The translations under genes were made by a program, and so were the position numbers. The notes under the pieces are model-generated. The model worked only from the letters and a program-made list of their open reading frames with translations. It was not told the origin of the DNA and ran no database searches. Positions 35,988 through 45,961 of a DNA stretch of 64,000 nucleotides are shown piece by piece (within the stretch, counting starts at the first letter, position 1; every line of letters begins with the position of its first letter). Source of the stretch: Synechococcus sp. WH 8101. Lineage in GTDB: Bacteria > Cyanobacteriota > Cyanobacteriia > PCC-6307 > Cyanobiaceae. Where the stretch lies: assembly GCF_004209775.1 (NCBI RefSeq), contig NZ_CP035914.1, positions 2,170,001 through 2,234,000 of the forward strand. Reading direction: 5' to 3'.

Positions 35988-36980
35988 ATGGCGATTCCGC
36001 CCGCAATCGTGGCCGGGGCACGCGCCGGTTGGCACTGGCAGTGGAAGCGGCTGATGCAGGGCCTGGCCCCAGCTGACGCCGCTGGCCACTACCGAAGACC
36101 GGCCAGCGATCGCAGCGCGGTGGAGGCTCCCGATTCAGCCGACCTGGCCGGGCGCAGCGAGGCCGCCCTGCCCAGGTTGATCGTGGGACGCAGTTGCCCC
36201 TGGGCCCATCGCACCTGGCTGGTGCATCGCCTGCGTCGTCTTGAGAGCACCCTCACCCTGCTGATGGCACGGGCCGACCATCGCGAAGGTCGCTGGCGCC
36301 TGGATCCAGGCTGGCTGCACTGCGACACTCTGTTGCAGCTCTATCAACACTGCGGTTGCCCGCCCAGCCATCGGGCCACCGTGCCCGCCCTCGTGGATCC
36401 GGGCCGCAACAGCGAGCATCCGGCCCGGCTGCTTGGCAATGACAGCGCTGGCCTCTGCCTGGCCCTGAACCGATGGCCAGCCCCGCACGACGCTCCCGAC
36501 CTGGCACCAGAACCACTGCGTGCCGCGATTGAGCGTTGGCAGACGCTCTTGCAACCACTGGTGAATGACGGCGTCTACCGCTGCGGATTCGCGCGCACCC
36601 AGGCGGCCTATGACCAGGCCAGCGCCGCTCTCTTTGAAGCCCTGCAGGAGGTGGAGCAGGCCCTGAGTGGCGCTGGTCCCTGGCTCTGCGGTGAACAACT
36701 CACCCTGGCGGATGTGCGCCTTTTCCCCACCCTGATCCGCTGGGAAGCGGTCTATGCCCCCCTGTTCGGCTGCACCGCCCAACCCCTCTGGACCCTGCCG
36801 GCACTCTGGCGCTGGCGACAGCGCTTCTATGCACTACCAGGGGTGGCCGACACCTGCGATGCCAGCGTCTGGCGTCACGATTACTTCGGCGCCCTGTTTC
36901 CGCTCCATCCCAGCGGCATCATTCCCGCGGGCCTCGAACTGAGCAAACTGGTGAAGGCCGTTCCGCCTGACTCAGAATGA
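35988..36980 (+). CDS. glutathione S-transferase, glutathionyl-hydroquinone reductase type
   Basis: The 330-residue protein (ATG at 35988) has the SCPWAHR motif (Cys70) characteristic of the Xi-class enzymes that reduce glutathionyl-hydroquinones. An all-helical C-terminal domain follows, with WLCGEQLTLADVRLFPTLIR. The N-terminal extension before the thioredoxin fold is typical of this class. The substrate is not visible. Its TGA overlaps the next ATG, so it is translationally coupled to the DUF2301 gene. Confidence 0.85.
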   Translation: MAIPPAIVAGARAGWHWQWKRLMQGLAPADAAGHYRRPASDRSAVEAPDSADLAGRSEAALPRLIVGRSCPWAHRTWLVHRLRRLESTLTLLMARADHREGRWRLDPGWLHCDTLLQLYQHCGCPPSHRATVPALVDPGRNSEHPARLLGNDSAGLCLALNRWPAPHDAPDLAPEPLRAAIERWQTLLQPLVNDGVYRCGFARTQAAYDQASAALFEALQEVEQALSGAGPWLCGEQLTLADVRLFPTLIRWEAVYAPLFGCTAQPLWTLPALWRWRQRFYALPGVADTCDASVWRHDYFGALFPLHPSGIIPAGLELSKLVKAVPPDSE

Positions 36981-37633
36981 GTGAGCCATCCACCAGTGCC
37001 CCTGAACACGACGTGTTCGAGGGTGTCTACGGCCGTTACCGCATCACCGCTGAGGATGCCCGAGAGGTTCAGCGTTACAGGCAATCGCTGCTGCTATCCG
37101 GGATTGCCTTTGTCGGTGGCATGGGGCAATGGATGGCCTGGGGGCCAGCCCATGTGGGGCTCTGGCTTCTGCCGATGGCCATGGGTCTCGGCCTGGCCCT
37201 GCACTGGATTCACATCTACCTGCGTCCGTTGCACCGCGCGCTGCAGGGTCTCTGGGGGATCGGCTGCGTCGGCCTGAGCTGGCTGGCACTGCAGAGCGGC
37301 TCGGAACCGATGCTCGCCAGCGTCAGGGCCGAACCGGTGTGGATCTGGGCGATCGGCCCCTTCTTCGCCGCCCTGGCCGGCGTGGGCTTCAAAGAGTTCT
37401 TCTGCTTCCGCCGCCCTGAAGCGATCGGCCTCACCCTGCTGTTACCCATGGCCCTCCTGGGGTATCTGAGCGGCCTGATGGGTGCGGCGATGAGCGGCGG
37501 TCTACTGGCGCTGGCGGCCGTGCTGCAACTGGTGCTGGCCCTGCGCAAATTCGGGGGGCCGGCTGCTGCGGATGTGGGCGATAAGAGCGTGTTTGCTTAT
37601 CTGGAAGCACAGCGGATGGCCGGGAGCGCGTGA
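36977..37633 (+). CDS. DUF2301 family integral membrane protein
   Basis: The 218-residue protein has about six hydrophobic segments and the DUF2301 pattern (YRITAEDAREVQRYRQSLLL, FKEFFCFRRPEA). The function is unknown. It overlaps the glutathione transferase stop by 4 bp and the GTG of the ABC-F gene by 4 bp (37630-37633). The three genes therefore form a tightly coupled unit. Confidence 0.85.
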   Translation: MSEPSTSAPEHDVFEGVYGRYRITAEDAREVQRYRQSLLLSGIAFVGGMGQWMAWGPAHVGLWLLPMAMGLGLALHWIHIYLRPLHRALQGLWGIGCVGLSWLALQSGSEPMLASVRAEPVWIWAIGPFFAALAGVGFKEFFCFRRPEAIGLTLLLPMALLGYLSGLMGAAMSGGLLALAAVLQLVLALRKFGGPAAADVGDKSVFAYLEAQRMAGSA

Positions 37634-39540
37634 GTCTGATCAGCCTGGTGGGGGCGGCGAAGGATTTCGGCATTCGCACGCTCTTTGCCGATCTCACCCT
37701 GCATGTCGGCGACCGGGACCGGCTGGGGCTGATCGGCCCGAACGGGGCTGGAAAGTCCACCCTGCTCAAAGTGCTGGCGGGGGTGGAGCCCCTGGGGTCC
37801 GGGGAACGCCGCTGCTCGCCGCGCCTGCGGATCGAACTGGTGGGGCAGGAGAGTGCCGTGCAACCGGGGCTGACCGTGCTCGAGCAGGTGCTCGCCGGCT
37901 GCGGTGAAAAGCGTGATCTGTTGCTGCGCTTCAACGCCCTCAGTGAAGCGGTGGCGGCCAACCCCCACGACGGAGCCCTGTTGTCGGCGTTGGGCCAGCT
38001 GAGTGAGCGCATGGATGAGGCGGAGGCCTGGGGCCTGGAGCAGCAATGCCAGGAAGTGCTGCAGCGCCTGGGGATCAGCGATCTGCAACGGCCGGTGGAA
38101 GCCCTCTCGGGGGGGTATCGCAAACGGGTCAGCCTGGCGTCAGCCCTGGTGGCCTGCCCAGACGTGCTGCTGCTGGATGAACCCACCAACCACCTCGATG
38201 CGGCTGCAGTGGAATGGCTGCAGTCGTGGCTTGATCGCTATCCGGGCGCCGTGGTGCTGGTCACCCACGACCGCTACGTGCTCGATCGAGTCACCAACCG
38301 GATGGTGGAAGTGGAACGGGGTGAGGCCCGCAGCTACGCCGGCAACTACAGCACCTACCTGCAACGCAAAGCGGAGCAGGACGCGGCGGATGCGGCCTCT
38401 GCGGCCAGCTTCAAAAGCGTGCTGCGCCGCGAGCTGGCCTGGTTGCGCCAGGGCCCGAAGGCGCGAAGCACCAAACAGAAAGCGCGGTTGCAGCGGATCG
38501 AAGCGATGCGGGAAGCGCCAACCCGCCAGGCCCGCAAGCAGCTGGAGATGACAAGCGTGAGCCGGCGCATCGGCAAGATCGCCATCGAAGCGGAGCAGAT
38601 TCGAGTCACCGCCGATGGGACACCGGATGGCACCGTGCTGCTGGAGGACTTCAGCTACAGCTTCAGCCCGGAGGATCGGGTCGGCATCATCGGTCCGAAT
38701 GGCAGCGGCAAATCGACCCTGCTCGATCTGATCGCTGGACGACGACAACCCAGCTCCGGCCAGTTACGCCTGGGCGACACCGTGCACCTTGGCTATCTCG
38801 ATCAGCACACCGAGGCCCTCAGCAGCGGCAAGGGCCTGGAGCGCAAGGTGATCGACTTCGTGGAGGAAGCGGCCAGCCGCATCGATCTGGGCAGCGAGCA
38901 GCTCAGCGCTTCCCAGCTGCTCGAGCGTTTTCTGTTTCCACCAGCCCAACAGCACAGCCCCCTCAGCAAGCTCTCGGGAGGGGAGCGGCGGCGGCTGACC
39001 CTCTGCCGCTTGCTGATCCAGGCGCCGAATGTGCTGTTGCTCGACGAGCCCACCAATGATCTCGACGTGCAGACCCTGAGCGTGCTCGAGGATCTGCTGG
39101 AAGATTTCCGCGGCTGTGTGGTGGTGGTCTCTCACGATCGCTATTTCCTCGACCGCACGGTCGACCGCCTGTTCTGCTTCGAGCAGGGTCGTCTGGAGCG
39201 CTTTGACGGCAACTACAGCGCCTTCCTGGACCAGCAGCGGGAGCAGGAACGGCTGGCCAGTCAAGAGCGACCCAGCCCCAGCCGCCGCCCCGAGGCGCAA
39301 GCATCCTCAGCGAAGGCAGACCAGAAGCCACGGCGGCGCAGTTTCAAGGAATCGCGCGAACTGGAAGCCCTCGACCGGGAGCTGCCTGAGCTGGAGCAAC
39401 GCAAGGCCGCACTGGAATCGGCACTCAGCACTGCACGAAGCGACGACCTCACCCGACTGAGCGAAGAACTCGCCGCCGTGCACCAGCAGCTGGAGCAAAC
39501 CGAAGAACGCTGGCTGGAGCTCAGCGAACTGGCTCCCTGA
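37630..39540 (+). CDS. ABC-F family ATPase (Uup-like)
   Basis: This 636-residue protein has two nucleotide-binding domains and no membrane segment, as in translation- or DNA-associated ABC-F proteins. Walker A motifs are GPNGAGKST (36-44) and GPNGSGKST (about 356-364). Signatures LSGGYRKRVSLA and LSGGERRRLTLC and the LLDEPTN motif occur in each half. An ABC-F linker lies between the halves. A C-terminal coiled coil (rich in Glu, Arg, Leu) is like that of Uup. Start is GTG at 37630. Confidence 0.92.
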   Translation: MSLISLVGAAKDFGIRTLFADLTLHVGDRDRLGLIGPNGAGKSTLLKVLAGVEPLGSGERRCSPRLRIELVGQESAVQPGLTVLEQVLAGCGEKRDLLLRFNALSEAVAANPHDGALLSALGQLSERMDEAEAWGLEQQCQEVLQRLGISDLQRPVEALSGGYRKRVSLASALVACPDVLLLDEPTNHLDAAAVEWLQSWLDRYPGAVVLVTHDRYVLDRVTNRMVEVERGEARSYAGNYSTYLQRKAEQDAADAASAASFKSVLRRELAWLRQGPKARSTKQKARLQRIEAMREAPTRQARKQLEMTSVSRRIGKIAIEAEQIRVTADGTPDGTVLLEDFSYSFSPEDRVGIIGPNGSGKSTLLDLIAGRRQPSSGQLRLGDTVHLGYLDQHTEALSSGKGLERKVIDFVEEAASRIDLGSEQLSASQLLERFLFPPAQQHSPLSKLSGGERRRLTLCRLLIQAPNVLLLDEPTNDLDVQTLSVLEDLLEDFRGCVVVVSHDRYFLDRTVDRLFCFEQGRLERFDGNYSAFLDQQREQERLASQERPSPSRRPEAQASSAKADQKPRRRSFKESRELEALDRELPELEQRKAALESALSTARSDDLTRLSEELAAVHQQLEQTEERWLELSELAP

Positions 39541-40090
39541 TCTCGGTGCTGACACCGCGGCGGCGGCGGCGAGGATGCGGGAGCTCCTGGAGACGGGCTG
39601 GGTTGGGCCATTCACAGCTGAGCACCGGTGAAGATCGGCCTTGCCAGGGCGCGGGGCGCACACGGCCACCGGCGGCTTCCGCCAGCTTCATCGCCGTGGG
39701 GCGGTAATCATCAGCGGAGCGATGCAGAGCCATCTGATCGCCCATCCGACGCAGATAGAGGTCGTGGGACCAGAGCACCTGGTTGTGCTCAAACGCTTCG
39801 CAGGCCTGAATGATCGAGTCGAACCGCTGACTGACCAGACCGGAGGGTGCGCATTGCTTCCACTCCAGGATGTCGTGAAACGACAGCCCCGAGCGCCACT
39901 GCCGTTGCTCGGAGAGATAACAGAAGCATTCGGGCCCGTTGATCCAGAACATCCGCCCCTCCTCGTCCATGAAATGACGGCCCTGCCGCTGCCTGATCCG
40001 AACCATGCCCTGCGCCTCCACTCCATACAGTTCTGGTAGCGCCCATGGGCGAATCCTGACAAGTGGGCTGTTACGGAAAGGCAGTGGCAC
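39521..40090 (-). CDS. hypothetical protein, conserved-looking
   Basis: The 189-residue product (GTG at 40088-40090; an internal ATG at 40004-40006 is an alternative) is rich in aromatic and charged residues. It includes GRHFMDEEGRMFWINGPECF, HDILEWKQC and QVLWSHDLYLRRMGDQM. The C-terminus is Arg/Pro-rich (HPRRRRRGVSTE). No recognised domain, no signal peptide. It converges on the ABC-F gene with a 20-bp overlap. Confidence 0.6.
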   Translation of the reverse strand: MPLPFRNSPLVRIRPWALPELYGVEAQGMVRIRQRQGRHFMDEEGRMFWINGPECFCYLSEQRQWRSGLSFHDILEWKQCAPSGLVSQRFDSIIQACEAFEHNQVLWSHDLYLRRMGDQMALHRSADDYRPTAMKLAEAAGGRVRPAPWQGRSSPVLSCEWPNPARLQELPHPRRRRRGVSTEIREPVR

Positions 40091-40169
40091 CTCACCTTCA
40101 GTGCTTCAAGGCCGATCAGCCGTAAGGTGTGCGCGTTGCCTGCGTGCGGCGCTCACGACCGCGGATTTC

Positions 40170-40388
40170 ATGAAATCAATCGACGAGCACATCCAGAAGG
40201 ATCAGTCGGAAATCGAGGCTGCCCGTGCTGAGGGCAATGAAGCCAAGGTCCGTCATCTCACCGAAGAAATTCAGTCGCTCGAGGAGTACAAAGAGCACCA
40301 TCCCGGCGACAATCACGACCCCACGTCGTTGGAGATGTATTGCGACGCCAATCCAGATGCTCCCGAGTGCCGCGTCTACGACGACTGA
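40170..40388 (+). CDS. cp12: CP12 Calvin-cycle regulator lacking the N-terminal Cys pair
   Basis: This 72-residue protein ends with the diagnostic CP12 motif YCDANPDAPECRVYDD, which docks into GAPDH and is redox-regulated through its cysteine pair. CP12 links GAPDH and phosphoribulokinase in an inactive complex in the dark. Unlike plant CP12, the helical N-terminal half (EIEAARAEGNEAKVRHLTEE) has no cysteine, so only the C-terminal disulfide can form. A perfect hairpin terminator follows 43 bp after the stop, so it is probably transcribed alone. Confidence 0.92.
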   Translation: MKSIDEHIQKDQSEIEAARAEGNEAKVRHLTEEIQSLEEYKEHHPGDNHDPTSLEMYCDANPDAPECRVYDD

Positions 40389-40431
40389 GTCGACTCCCTC
40401 CCAGCACCAGCGTTGCGCACGCTGAACCCAG

Positions 40432-40460
40432 AGCCTGCAGGTCATGCCTGCAGGCTTTTG
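40432..40460 (+). terminator. rho-independent terminator of CP12 gene
   Basis: A perfect 10-bp stem (AGCCTGCAGG / CCTGCAGGCT) with loop TCATG is followed by TTTTG on the plus strand. It is the expected end of the CP12 transcript. Confidence 0.9.
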
Positions 40461-40498
40461 TTTTGGTCCGACGCTCACGGCGTGGGATCTGGCGGAAC

Positions 40499-40681
40499 TC
40501 AGAGCTCCTCGTCAAATTCAGATGGGCTGCCGGTGAGGGAACACACCACCGCCTCCTCATCTTTCATGGCACGCACCTCGGCGATCGGGCGCCCCATGCG
40601 GCGCAGCTCGTCGACCTGCTCTTCGGTCTGACAGCGGGCGATCACCGCACCCTGGGCATCAAAACAGGTGAAGAAAGTCAT
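40499..40681 (-). CDS. 60-residue hypothetical protein
   Basis: From the ATG at 40679-40681 the protein reads MTFFTCFDAQGAVIARCQTE, then VDELRRMGRPIAEVRAM, and ends SEFDEEL. It is acidic overall and looks like a compact soluble fold with two cysteines. An upstream extension is possible but unlikely. I do not recognise a named family. It lies between the CP12 terminator and obg. Confidence 0.65.
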   Translation of the reverse strand: MTFFTCFDAQGAVIARCQTEEQVDELRRMGRPIAEVRAMKDEEAVVCSLTGSPSEFDEEL

Positions 40682-40774
40682 CCGTTCAGGACTCACTGCT
40701 CCCGTTATCGCCCTGAAAGCGATGACCCACAAGCGGCGATGTGAGCCGGAACACCGACGAGGGAGACTGCCGAC

Positions 40775-41764
40775 TCAGACCCCGAGCTCCTGCCAGACCC
40801 GATCCAGCAAACGATCCAGCCCCTGGCCCATGGCTGCGGAAATCAGCAGCACCGGCCGACCGCTGGCCTGCTCCAAACGCATCATCTGCTCGTCGCGACC
40901 GGCCTCATCGAGCAACTCCAGCTTGTTGAGCACCAGCAGTCGAGGCCGCTCCACCAGGCCATGGCCGTAGGCCGCCAGCTCCTTCTCCACCACCCGCAGA
41001 TCACTGACGGGATCCTCAGAGCCACCATCCACCAGATGAATGAGCAATCGCGTGCGCTCGATGTGCCGAAGAAAATCGTGCCCGAGCCCCGCCCCCTGGG
41101 CCGCACCGGCGATCAGGCCTGGAATATCGGCAAACACGGTGCCATCGCCGGTGGGACGGCGCACGACGCCGAGGTTGGGCACCAGGGTGGTGAAGGGGTA
41201 ATCAGCGATCTTGGGCCTGGCGGCCGACAACACACTGATGAGGGTGCTCTTGCCGGCATTCGGCAAGCCAATAATCCCCACCTCGGCCAACAGCTTGAGC
41301 TCGAGCTGCAGCGGCCACTCCTCCCCATCGCGTCCCTCCGTGCATTTCTCCGGAGCGCGGTTGCGATTGCTCAGGTAATGGGCATTGCCGAGGCCGCCAC
41401 GGCCACCGAAGGCCACCACCAGCTGCTCACCCGGATCCGTGAGATCCCCGAGCAGGATGCCCGTCGTGAGGTGGCGCACCTCCGTGCCGCAGGGCACCCG
41501 GATCACCAGATCCATGCCGGAGGCACCAGTGCAGCGATTCGGACCGCCGCGACGTCCATCCGCTGCGGGAAAGAGGCGCTTGTATTTGAAATCGAGCAGA
41601 GTCTGCAGGTTGGCGTCAGCCTCGAAAATGACGTTGCCGCCATGTCCACCATCTCCCCCTGAGGGTCCTCCGGCCGGCACATATTTCTCCCGCCGGAACG
41701 CCACGATCCCATCGCCGCCGCGGCCCGCGCGAACTGTGATGCGCGCCTGATCGATGAACTGCAC
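40775..41764 (-). CDS. obg: GTPase Obg/CgtA
   Basis: The 329-residue protein starts at GTG 41762-41764. The Obg fold ([34 protein letters not shown]) comes first. The GTPase domain follows with G1 [11 protein letters not shown]3 [10 protein letters not shown] and NKLE. Obg acts in ribosome assembly and stress control. A much longer open frame upstream (to 42529) is only antisense to the ABC gene. It lacks the C-terminal OCT domain of some bacterial Obg proteins. Confidence 0.96.
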   Translation of the reverse strand: MQFIDQARITVRAGRGGDGIVAFRREKYVPAGGPSGGDGGHGGNVIFEADANLQTLLDFKYKRLFPAADGRRGGPNRCTGASGMDLVIRVPCGTEVRHLTTGILLGDLTDPGEQLVVAFGGRGGLGNAHYLSNRNRAPEKCTEGRDGEEWPLQLELKLLAEVGIIGLPNAGKSTLISVLSAARPKIADYPFTTLVPNLGVVRRPTGDGTVFADIPGLIAGAAQGAGLGHDFLRHIERTRLLIHLVDGGSEDPVSDLRVVEKELAAYGHGLVERPRLLVLNKLELLDEAGRDEQMMRLEQASGRPVLLISAAMGQGLDRLLDRVWQELGV

Positions 41765-41824
41765 AGGGAGCCTCGGGCGTGGCCAACCATCAACCCTAGG
41801 ATCGCGGCGAACGGGACAAGAGCA

Positions 41825-43051
41825 GTGGCCGGGGTTCGCTTCGAGGCGCTCAGCAAGACCTACCCGGCGCGCGCCGGCGGAGAGCCGGTTCCGGTGATCC
41901 GCAGTCTGGATCTGACCATCGACGACGGTGAGTTTCTGGTTCTCGTGGGCCCGTCTGGCTGTGGCAAGAGCACCCTGCTCAGGCTGCTGGCCGGACTCGA
42001 CACGCCCAGCTCCGGCGAAATCCTTGTGGGAGATAGACCGGTGAGCCTGCTCAGACCGGCGCAGCGCGATGTAGCCATGGTGTTTCAGAGCTATGCGCTC
42101 TATCCCCATCTCAGCGTGCGCGACAACATCGGCTTCGGCCTGCGGCGCAGCCACCCCCGCACGTTCTGGCAGCAACTGCAGGATCAGGGGCATCGCAGCA
42201 CCCGTCACCTGCCCAGCCCGCTGCGGCTGACGTCGCCACGCGAACACCGCATCGAGGCACGCACCAGGGACGTGGCCCGGGCCCTGGAGCTGGAGCCTCT
42301 GCTCGATCGCCGCCCCAAGGAACTCTCCGGCGGGCAGAAACAACGGGTGGCGCTCGGACGGGCGATGGCCCGCCAACCGGCCGTGTTTCTGATGGATGAG
42401 CCCCTCAGCAACCTCGATGCCAAGCTGCGAGCCAGCACCCGCACCCAGATCGTGGATCTGCAGCGGCAACTGGGCACCACCACGCTTTACGTCACCCACG
42501 ATCAGGTGGAAGCGATGACGATGGGCCACCGGATTGCGGTGCTGAACCAGGGGCGCCTGCAGCAGCTGGGCACCCCGATGGAGCTCTATCGCTGGCCATC
42601 CAATCTGTTCGTGGCCCAGTTCATCGGCAGCCCGCCCATGAACGTGCTGCCGATCCTCGTGGCTTCAGGCACCTTGCTCCTGGGAGAGCGTCGCCTCAGC
42701 CTCGAAGGCCCCCTCAGTGACGCCCTGCCCGCTCTGGAAGGACAGCAGCTCTCCGCTGGCATTCGTCCAGAGCAGCTGCGGCTGGCCCCGGCCACCAATC
42801 GGAATCTGCCAGCGGAGGTGAGCCATAGCGAAGTGCTGGGCAACGAACAACTGCTCACCTGCCGCCTGCTCGATGGCCAGCATCTCGTGCAGGTGCGGGC
42901 CGATCCGGATCTGACGGTGCGCAGCGGCAGCCGGGTCCACCTCGAACCCGACCCGAACGGCTGGCGCCTTTTCGATCGGAATGGTGAAGCGATCCCGGTG
43001 CCCGAGACCGCCCCAACGGCCCCCCGTGAACCGACCTTGCCGGAGCTGTAG
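41825..43051 (+). CDS. ABC transporter ATP-binding protein, UgpC/MalK type
   Basis: This 408-residue ATPase has Walker [10 protein letters not shown] (42-50), [12 protein letters not shown], the signature [33 protein letters not shown] and a C-terminal TOBE-type regulatory domain. A stretch of about 40 extra residues between the Q-loop and the signature (near 102-142, [13 protein letters not shown]) is unusual for this family. Starts at GTG 41825. In other cyanobacteria a related ATPase (GgtA) powers glucosylglycerol and sucrose uptake and is encoded away from its permeases; that role here is inferred. Confidence 0.85.
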   Translation: MAGVRFEALSKTYPARAGGEPVPVIRSLDLTIDDGEFLVLVGPSGCGKSTLLRLLAGLDTPSSGEILVGDRPVSLLRPAQRDVAMVFQSYALYPHLSVRDNIGFGLRRSHPRTFWQQLQDQGHRSTRHLPSPLRLTSPREHRIEARTRDVARALELEPLLDRRPKELSGGQKQRVALGRAMARQPAVFLMDEPLSNLDAKLRASTRTQIVDLQRQLGTTTLYVTHDQVEAMTMGHRIAVLNQGRLQQLGTPMELYRWPSNLFVAQFIGSPPMNVLPILVASGTLLLGERRLSLEGPLSDALPALEGQQLSAGIRPEQLRLAPATNRNLPAEVSHSEVLGNEQLLTCRLLDGQHLVQVRADPDLTVRSGSRVHLEPDPNGWRLFDRNGEAIPVPETAPTAPREPTLPEL

Positions 43052-43068
43052 GCGCCAACTGTGAGGCC

Positions 43069-45465
43069 TCAGCGAGGCCAGACCACACTGCATCCGGCAC
43101 CGCCGTCTGCCTGCTCGGCATCACACACCCTCTCCACATAGGGCACCGTGCCCAGCCAGGCGCGCAGACCACGCTTCAGGCGGCCACTACCAACGCCATG
43201 AATCACCCAGACCGGCCCGGAGGCACTGCGCAACACCTCCTCCACCGCCGACTCGGCTTCATGCACACGCATGCCGCGCACATCCACGGTGTTGCGGGAG
43301 GTGCGTACCTGGGCACCAGACCCCCCGGCACGAGCCTTGACCTTCACCACTGGCTGCGGCGGCGTGGGGCGCCGGCCATCCAGGCTTTCCACCGCCGCCA
43401 GATCCACTGTGCTGCGCAGGACACCACAGCGGACGCTGAGCTGACAACCATCGTCGGAAATGGCGAGCACTTCGGCCGCTTTGCCCAGGGCCAGCAAGCG
43501 GATCCTCTCCCCCACCTCGGGGCGCCAGTCGCGATGCTCACGCCGCTCTGGGCGAGGTTTGTGGTCGGCCTCCAGACGCCGTAGGCGTTGACCCGCCTGC
43601 CGCGCCGTTTCACCATCCGCCTTGCCGTCGCGCAGCCGCCGGATCAGGCGCCGCACCTCCTTCTGACCATCACGAATCGAGGTCTCCAGACGCTGCCGGC
43701 CCTGCTCCTGGCGCTGAGAAGACTCCTGCCGCTGCCGTTCCCAGCGCGCCAGCAGTTCTTCGTGCAGCAATTCCGTTCGGGCCAACAGGGCTGCCGCGTC
43801 CTCCGCCGCCGCCTGCTGGCGCTGACGCTGATCCTCCAGCCCACGGATCACAGCATTCACATCCCCCTCGGCACGGGGGGCCAGAAGCTCCCGCGCCTGG
43901 GCGATCACATCAGCATCCAGCCCCAGGCGCGTGGCGATCGCCAGGGCATTGCTGCGACCGGGAATGCCCCAGAGGAGGCGATACGTGGGTGAGAGCGTGT
44001 CGCTGTCGAAGGCGACCGAAGCGTTCTCGAAGCGGGGATCGCTGTATTTGAGTGCCTTCAGTTCGCCGAAGTGGGTGGTGGCGATCGTGAGACGGGCCCG
44101 ATCGGCGAGGCTGCGCAGCAACGCGGTCGCCAAGGCGGTGCCTTCGCTGGGATCGGTGCCGGCCCCCACCTCATCGAGCAGCACAAGCGCCGGAGCAGCA
44201 CCGCTATGGAGCGCCTCGAGGATCCGCCCAATCCGCTTCACGTGGCCGCTGAACGTGGACAAGCTCTGCTGCAGCGACTGCTCATCACCGATGTCGGCCA
44301 ACACCTGGGCACACCAGGGCAACGAGGGGCGACCGGAACAGGGCAGCCAAAGGCCGGCTCGGGCCATCAGAGCCGCCAGGCCAATGCTTTTCAGGGTGAC
44401 GGTCTTGCCGCCGGTGTTGGGGCCTGTGATCGCCACCACCCGCAGGTGGCTCGACACCTCCACACTGATCGGCACCACGGCACCACCCCCCGCGCGGCGC
44501 TCCTGCCACACCAGCAGGGGATGGCGCAAGTCGTGGAGCACCAGGGGCGCCTCCGGGTCGGCCTCCAGCTGCGGCGGCACGGCGCCGAGCCACTGGCCAT
44601 AGCGAGCCCGCGTCAGGCTCAGATCCAGCACCAGCAACACCCCGCCGAGGCGTGTCAGCGCCTCCCCCTCCACCGCAACAGCGGCACTGAGCTCGGCGAG
44701 CACCCTCTGCTCCTCCTCCCGAATCCGTCCCTCCAGATCGGCGAGGCGATTGCCGAGATCCACCACCTGGCGGGGTTCCACAAACACCGTGTTACCGGAG
44801 GCGGAGCTGTCATGCACCATGCCGGGGCAATGGGCCACAGCCCCCGCCTTCACCGCCAGCACCGGTCGACCATGCCGCTCGGCGATCACCGTGTCCTGGA
44901 GCTGGGATGCCCAGCATCGAATCACCTCCTGCAGCCGATCGCGACGCTGCTGGCGCACGGTCTGCCACTGGCCCCGCAGACCCGCCAACACCGCACTGGC
45001 CCGATCGGCCACTCGCCCCCCCTCTTCAAGGGAGAACTTCAGACGCTGCTCCAAATCGGGAAGGGTGGCCACATCCTTCAGCAGCTCGGTGCAGCGGGGG
45101 CGCAGCTCCGGGTCATCGATCTGTCGACGCAGGCGCCTGGCCGCCGCCAGGGTGTCGGCAACCGCCAGGAGCGCCTCACCATCCGCGGTGCCCCCCTTGC
45201 AACAACGCTGCAGCACTGGCTCAAGATCATGCACCCCCTGAAAACTGAGCCCCCCGTCCAGGAGTCCATCCAGACCTGCCAGCTCGATGCTGCGCGCCAG
45301 GCGCTCCTGGCTCTCCCTCAGATCGGAGGGCAGGGGCTCATCCAGGCAACGCCGTTGCCCGGCCGCCGTGCTGGCGAACTGGGCGAGGTGCTGACAGAGG
45401 CGGGGCCACTCGAGCAACTCCAGGGTGTCGTGCCACACATCAACGTGGCGTTCAGACCCGCTCAA
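43069..45465 (-). CDS. mutS2: endonuclease MutS2
   Basis: The 798-residue protein has the MutS-like ATPase (GPNTGGKTVTLKSIGL, LLDEVGAGTDPSEG, ATTHFGELK) and a C-terminal Smr domain (VDVRGMRVHEAESAVEEVL). MutS2 acts in recombination control or ribosome rescue, not mismatch repair. A coiled-coil region rich in Gln, Glu and Arg lies before the Smr domain. Its ATG overlaps the stop of the VOC gene on the same strand. Confidence 0.95.
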   Translation of the reverse strand: MSGSERHVDVWHDTLELLEWPRLCQHLAQFASTAAGQRRCLDEPLPSDLRESQERLARSIELAGLDGLLDGGLSFQGVHDLEPVLQRCCKGGTADGEALLAVADTLAAARRLRRQIDDPELRPRCTELLKDVATLPDLEQRLKFSLEEGGRVADRASAVLAGLRGQWQTVRQQRRDRLQEVIRCWASQLQDTVIAERHGRPVLAVKAGAVAHCPGMVHDSSASGNTVFVEPRQVVDLGNRLADLEGRIREEEQRVLAELSAAVAVEGEALTRLGGVLLVLDLSLTRARYGQWLGAVPPQLEADPEAPLVLHDLRHPLLVWQERRAGGGAVVPISVEVSSHLRVVAITGPNTGGKTVTLKSIGLAALMARAGLWLPCSGRPSLPWCAQVLADIGDEQSLQQSLSTFSGHVKRIGRILEALHSGAAPALVLLDEVGAGTDPSEGTALATALLRSLADRARLTIATTHFGELKALKYSDPRFENASVAFDSDTLSPTYRLLWGIPGRSNALAIATRLGLDADVIAQARELLAPRAEGDVNAVIRGLEDQRQRQQAAAEDAAALLARTELLHEELLARWERQRQESSQRQEQGRQRLETSIRDGQKEVRRLIRRLRDGKADGETARQAGQRLRRLEADHKPRPERREHRDWRPEVGERIRLLALGKAAEVLAISDDGCQLSVRCGVLRSTVDLAAVESLDGRRPTPPQPVVKVKARAGGSGAQVRTSRNTVDVRGMRVHEAESAVEEVLRSASGPVWVIHGVGSGRLKRGLRAWLGTVPYVERVCDAEQADGGAGCSVVWPR

Positions 45466-45848
45466 TGGCCGATGCCCCCCGGCGGTTCATACAGCATTTC
45501 CAGCCAGTTCCCCTCGGGATCCTGCAGATAAAAGGAAGCCGTGCCATCACGGTGATCATGCACGGCACCAACCGAGACGCCAGCAGCCTGGAGCTGGTCG
45601 TGCACCACATCCACCTCCGCCCGATCGCGAAAGTGGAAGGCGAAATGAGGACCGGCCGCCTTGTAATCAGGACTGAGCAAGGCGATGCCAGCCGATCCAT
45701 CCGGCCACTGGAGATAACACCAATCGGGCGCATCCCAACTCAGCGTCAAGCCGAGCTGCTGATAAAAGGTCTTGGCCCGAGCCATGTCCTCGACCCGTAG
45801 CGCCACGTGCCCGAGGCGATGGGTCGCCTCCATTGGACTCTCAGCCAT
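45462..45848 (-). CDS. VOC/glyoxalase-family protein
   Basis: The 128-residue protein (ATG at 45846-45848; an ATG five codons later is possible) has a VOC fold: GHVALRVEDMARAKTFYQQL, then HFAFHFRDR and SFYLQDPEGNWLEMLYEPPG with a metal-binding His and Glu. Whether it is glyoxalase I or another VOC enzyme is not certain. It is upstream of mutS2 on the same strand with a 4-bp overlap. Confidence 0.87.
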   Translation of the reverse strand: MAESPMEATHRLGHVALRVEDMARAKTFYQQLGLTLSWDAPDWCYLQWPDGSAGIALLSPDYKAAGPHFAFHFRDRAEVDVVHDQLQAAGVSVGAVHDHRDGTASFYLQDPEGNWLEMLYEPPGGIGH

Positions 45849-45961
45849 CGGCTCGCTGAACGATCGCCAATCCATTCTCGGGTCTGGCCGTCGCATTCCG
45901 GGGGCACCGCCCTGCACGACAGAAAGTTTTGCGGGAAGATGGCGCCAGCCGAACGACCCTG

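Noticed and set aside
41765..42529. N-terminal extension of the Obg frame
   Set aside because: The extension is antisense to the ABC ATPase gene, and the Obg fold begins at the GTG at 41764.
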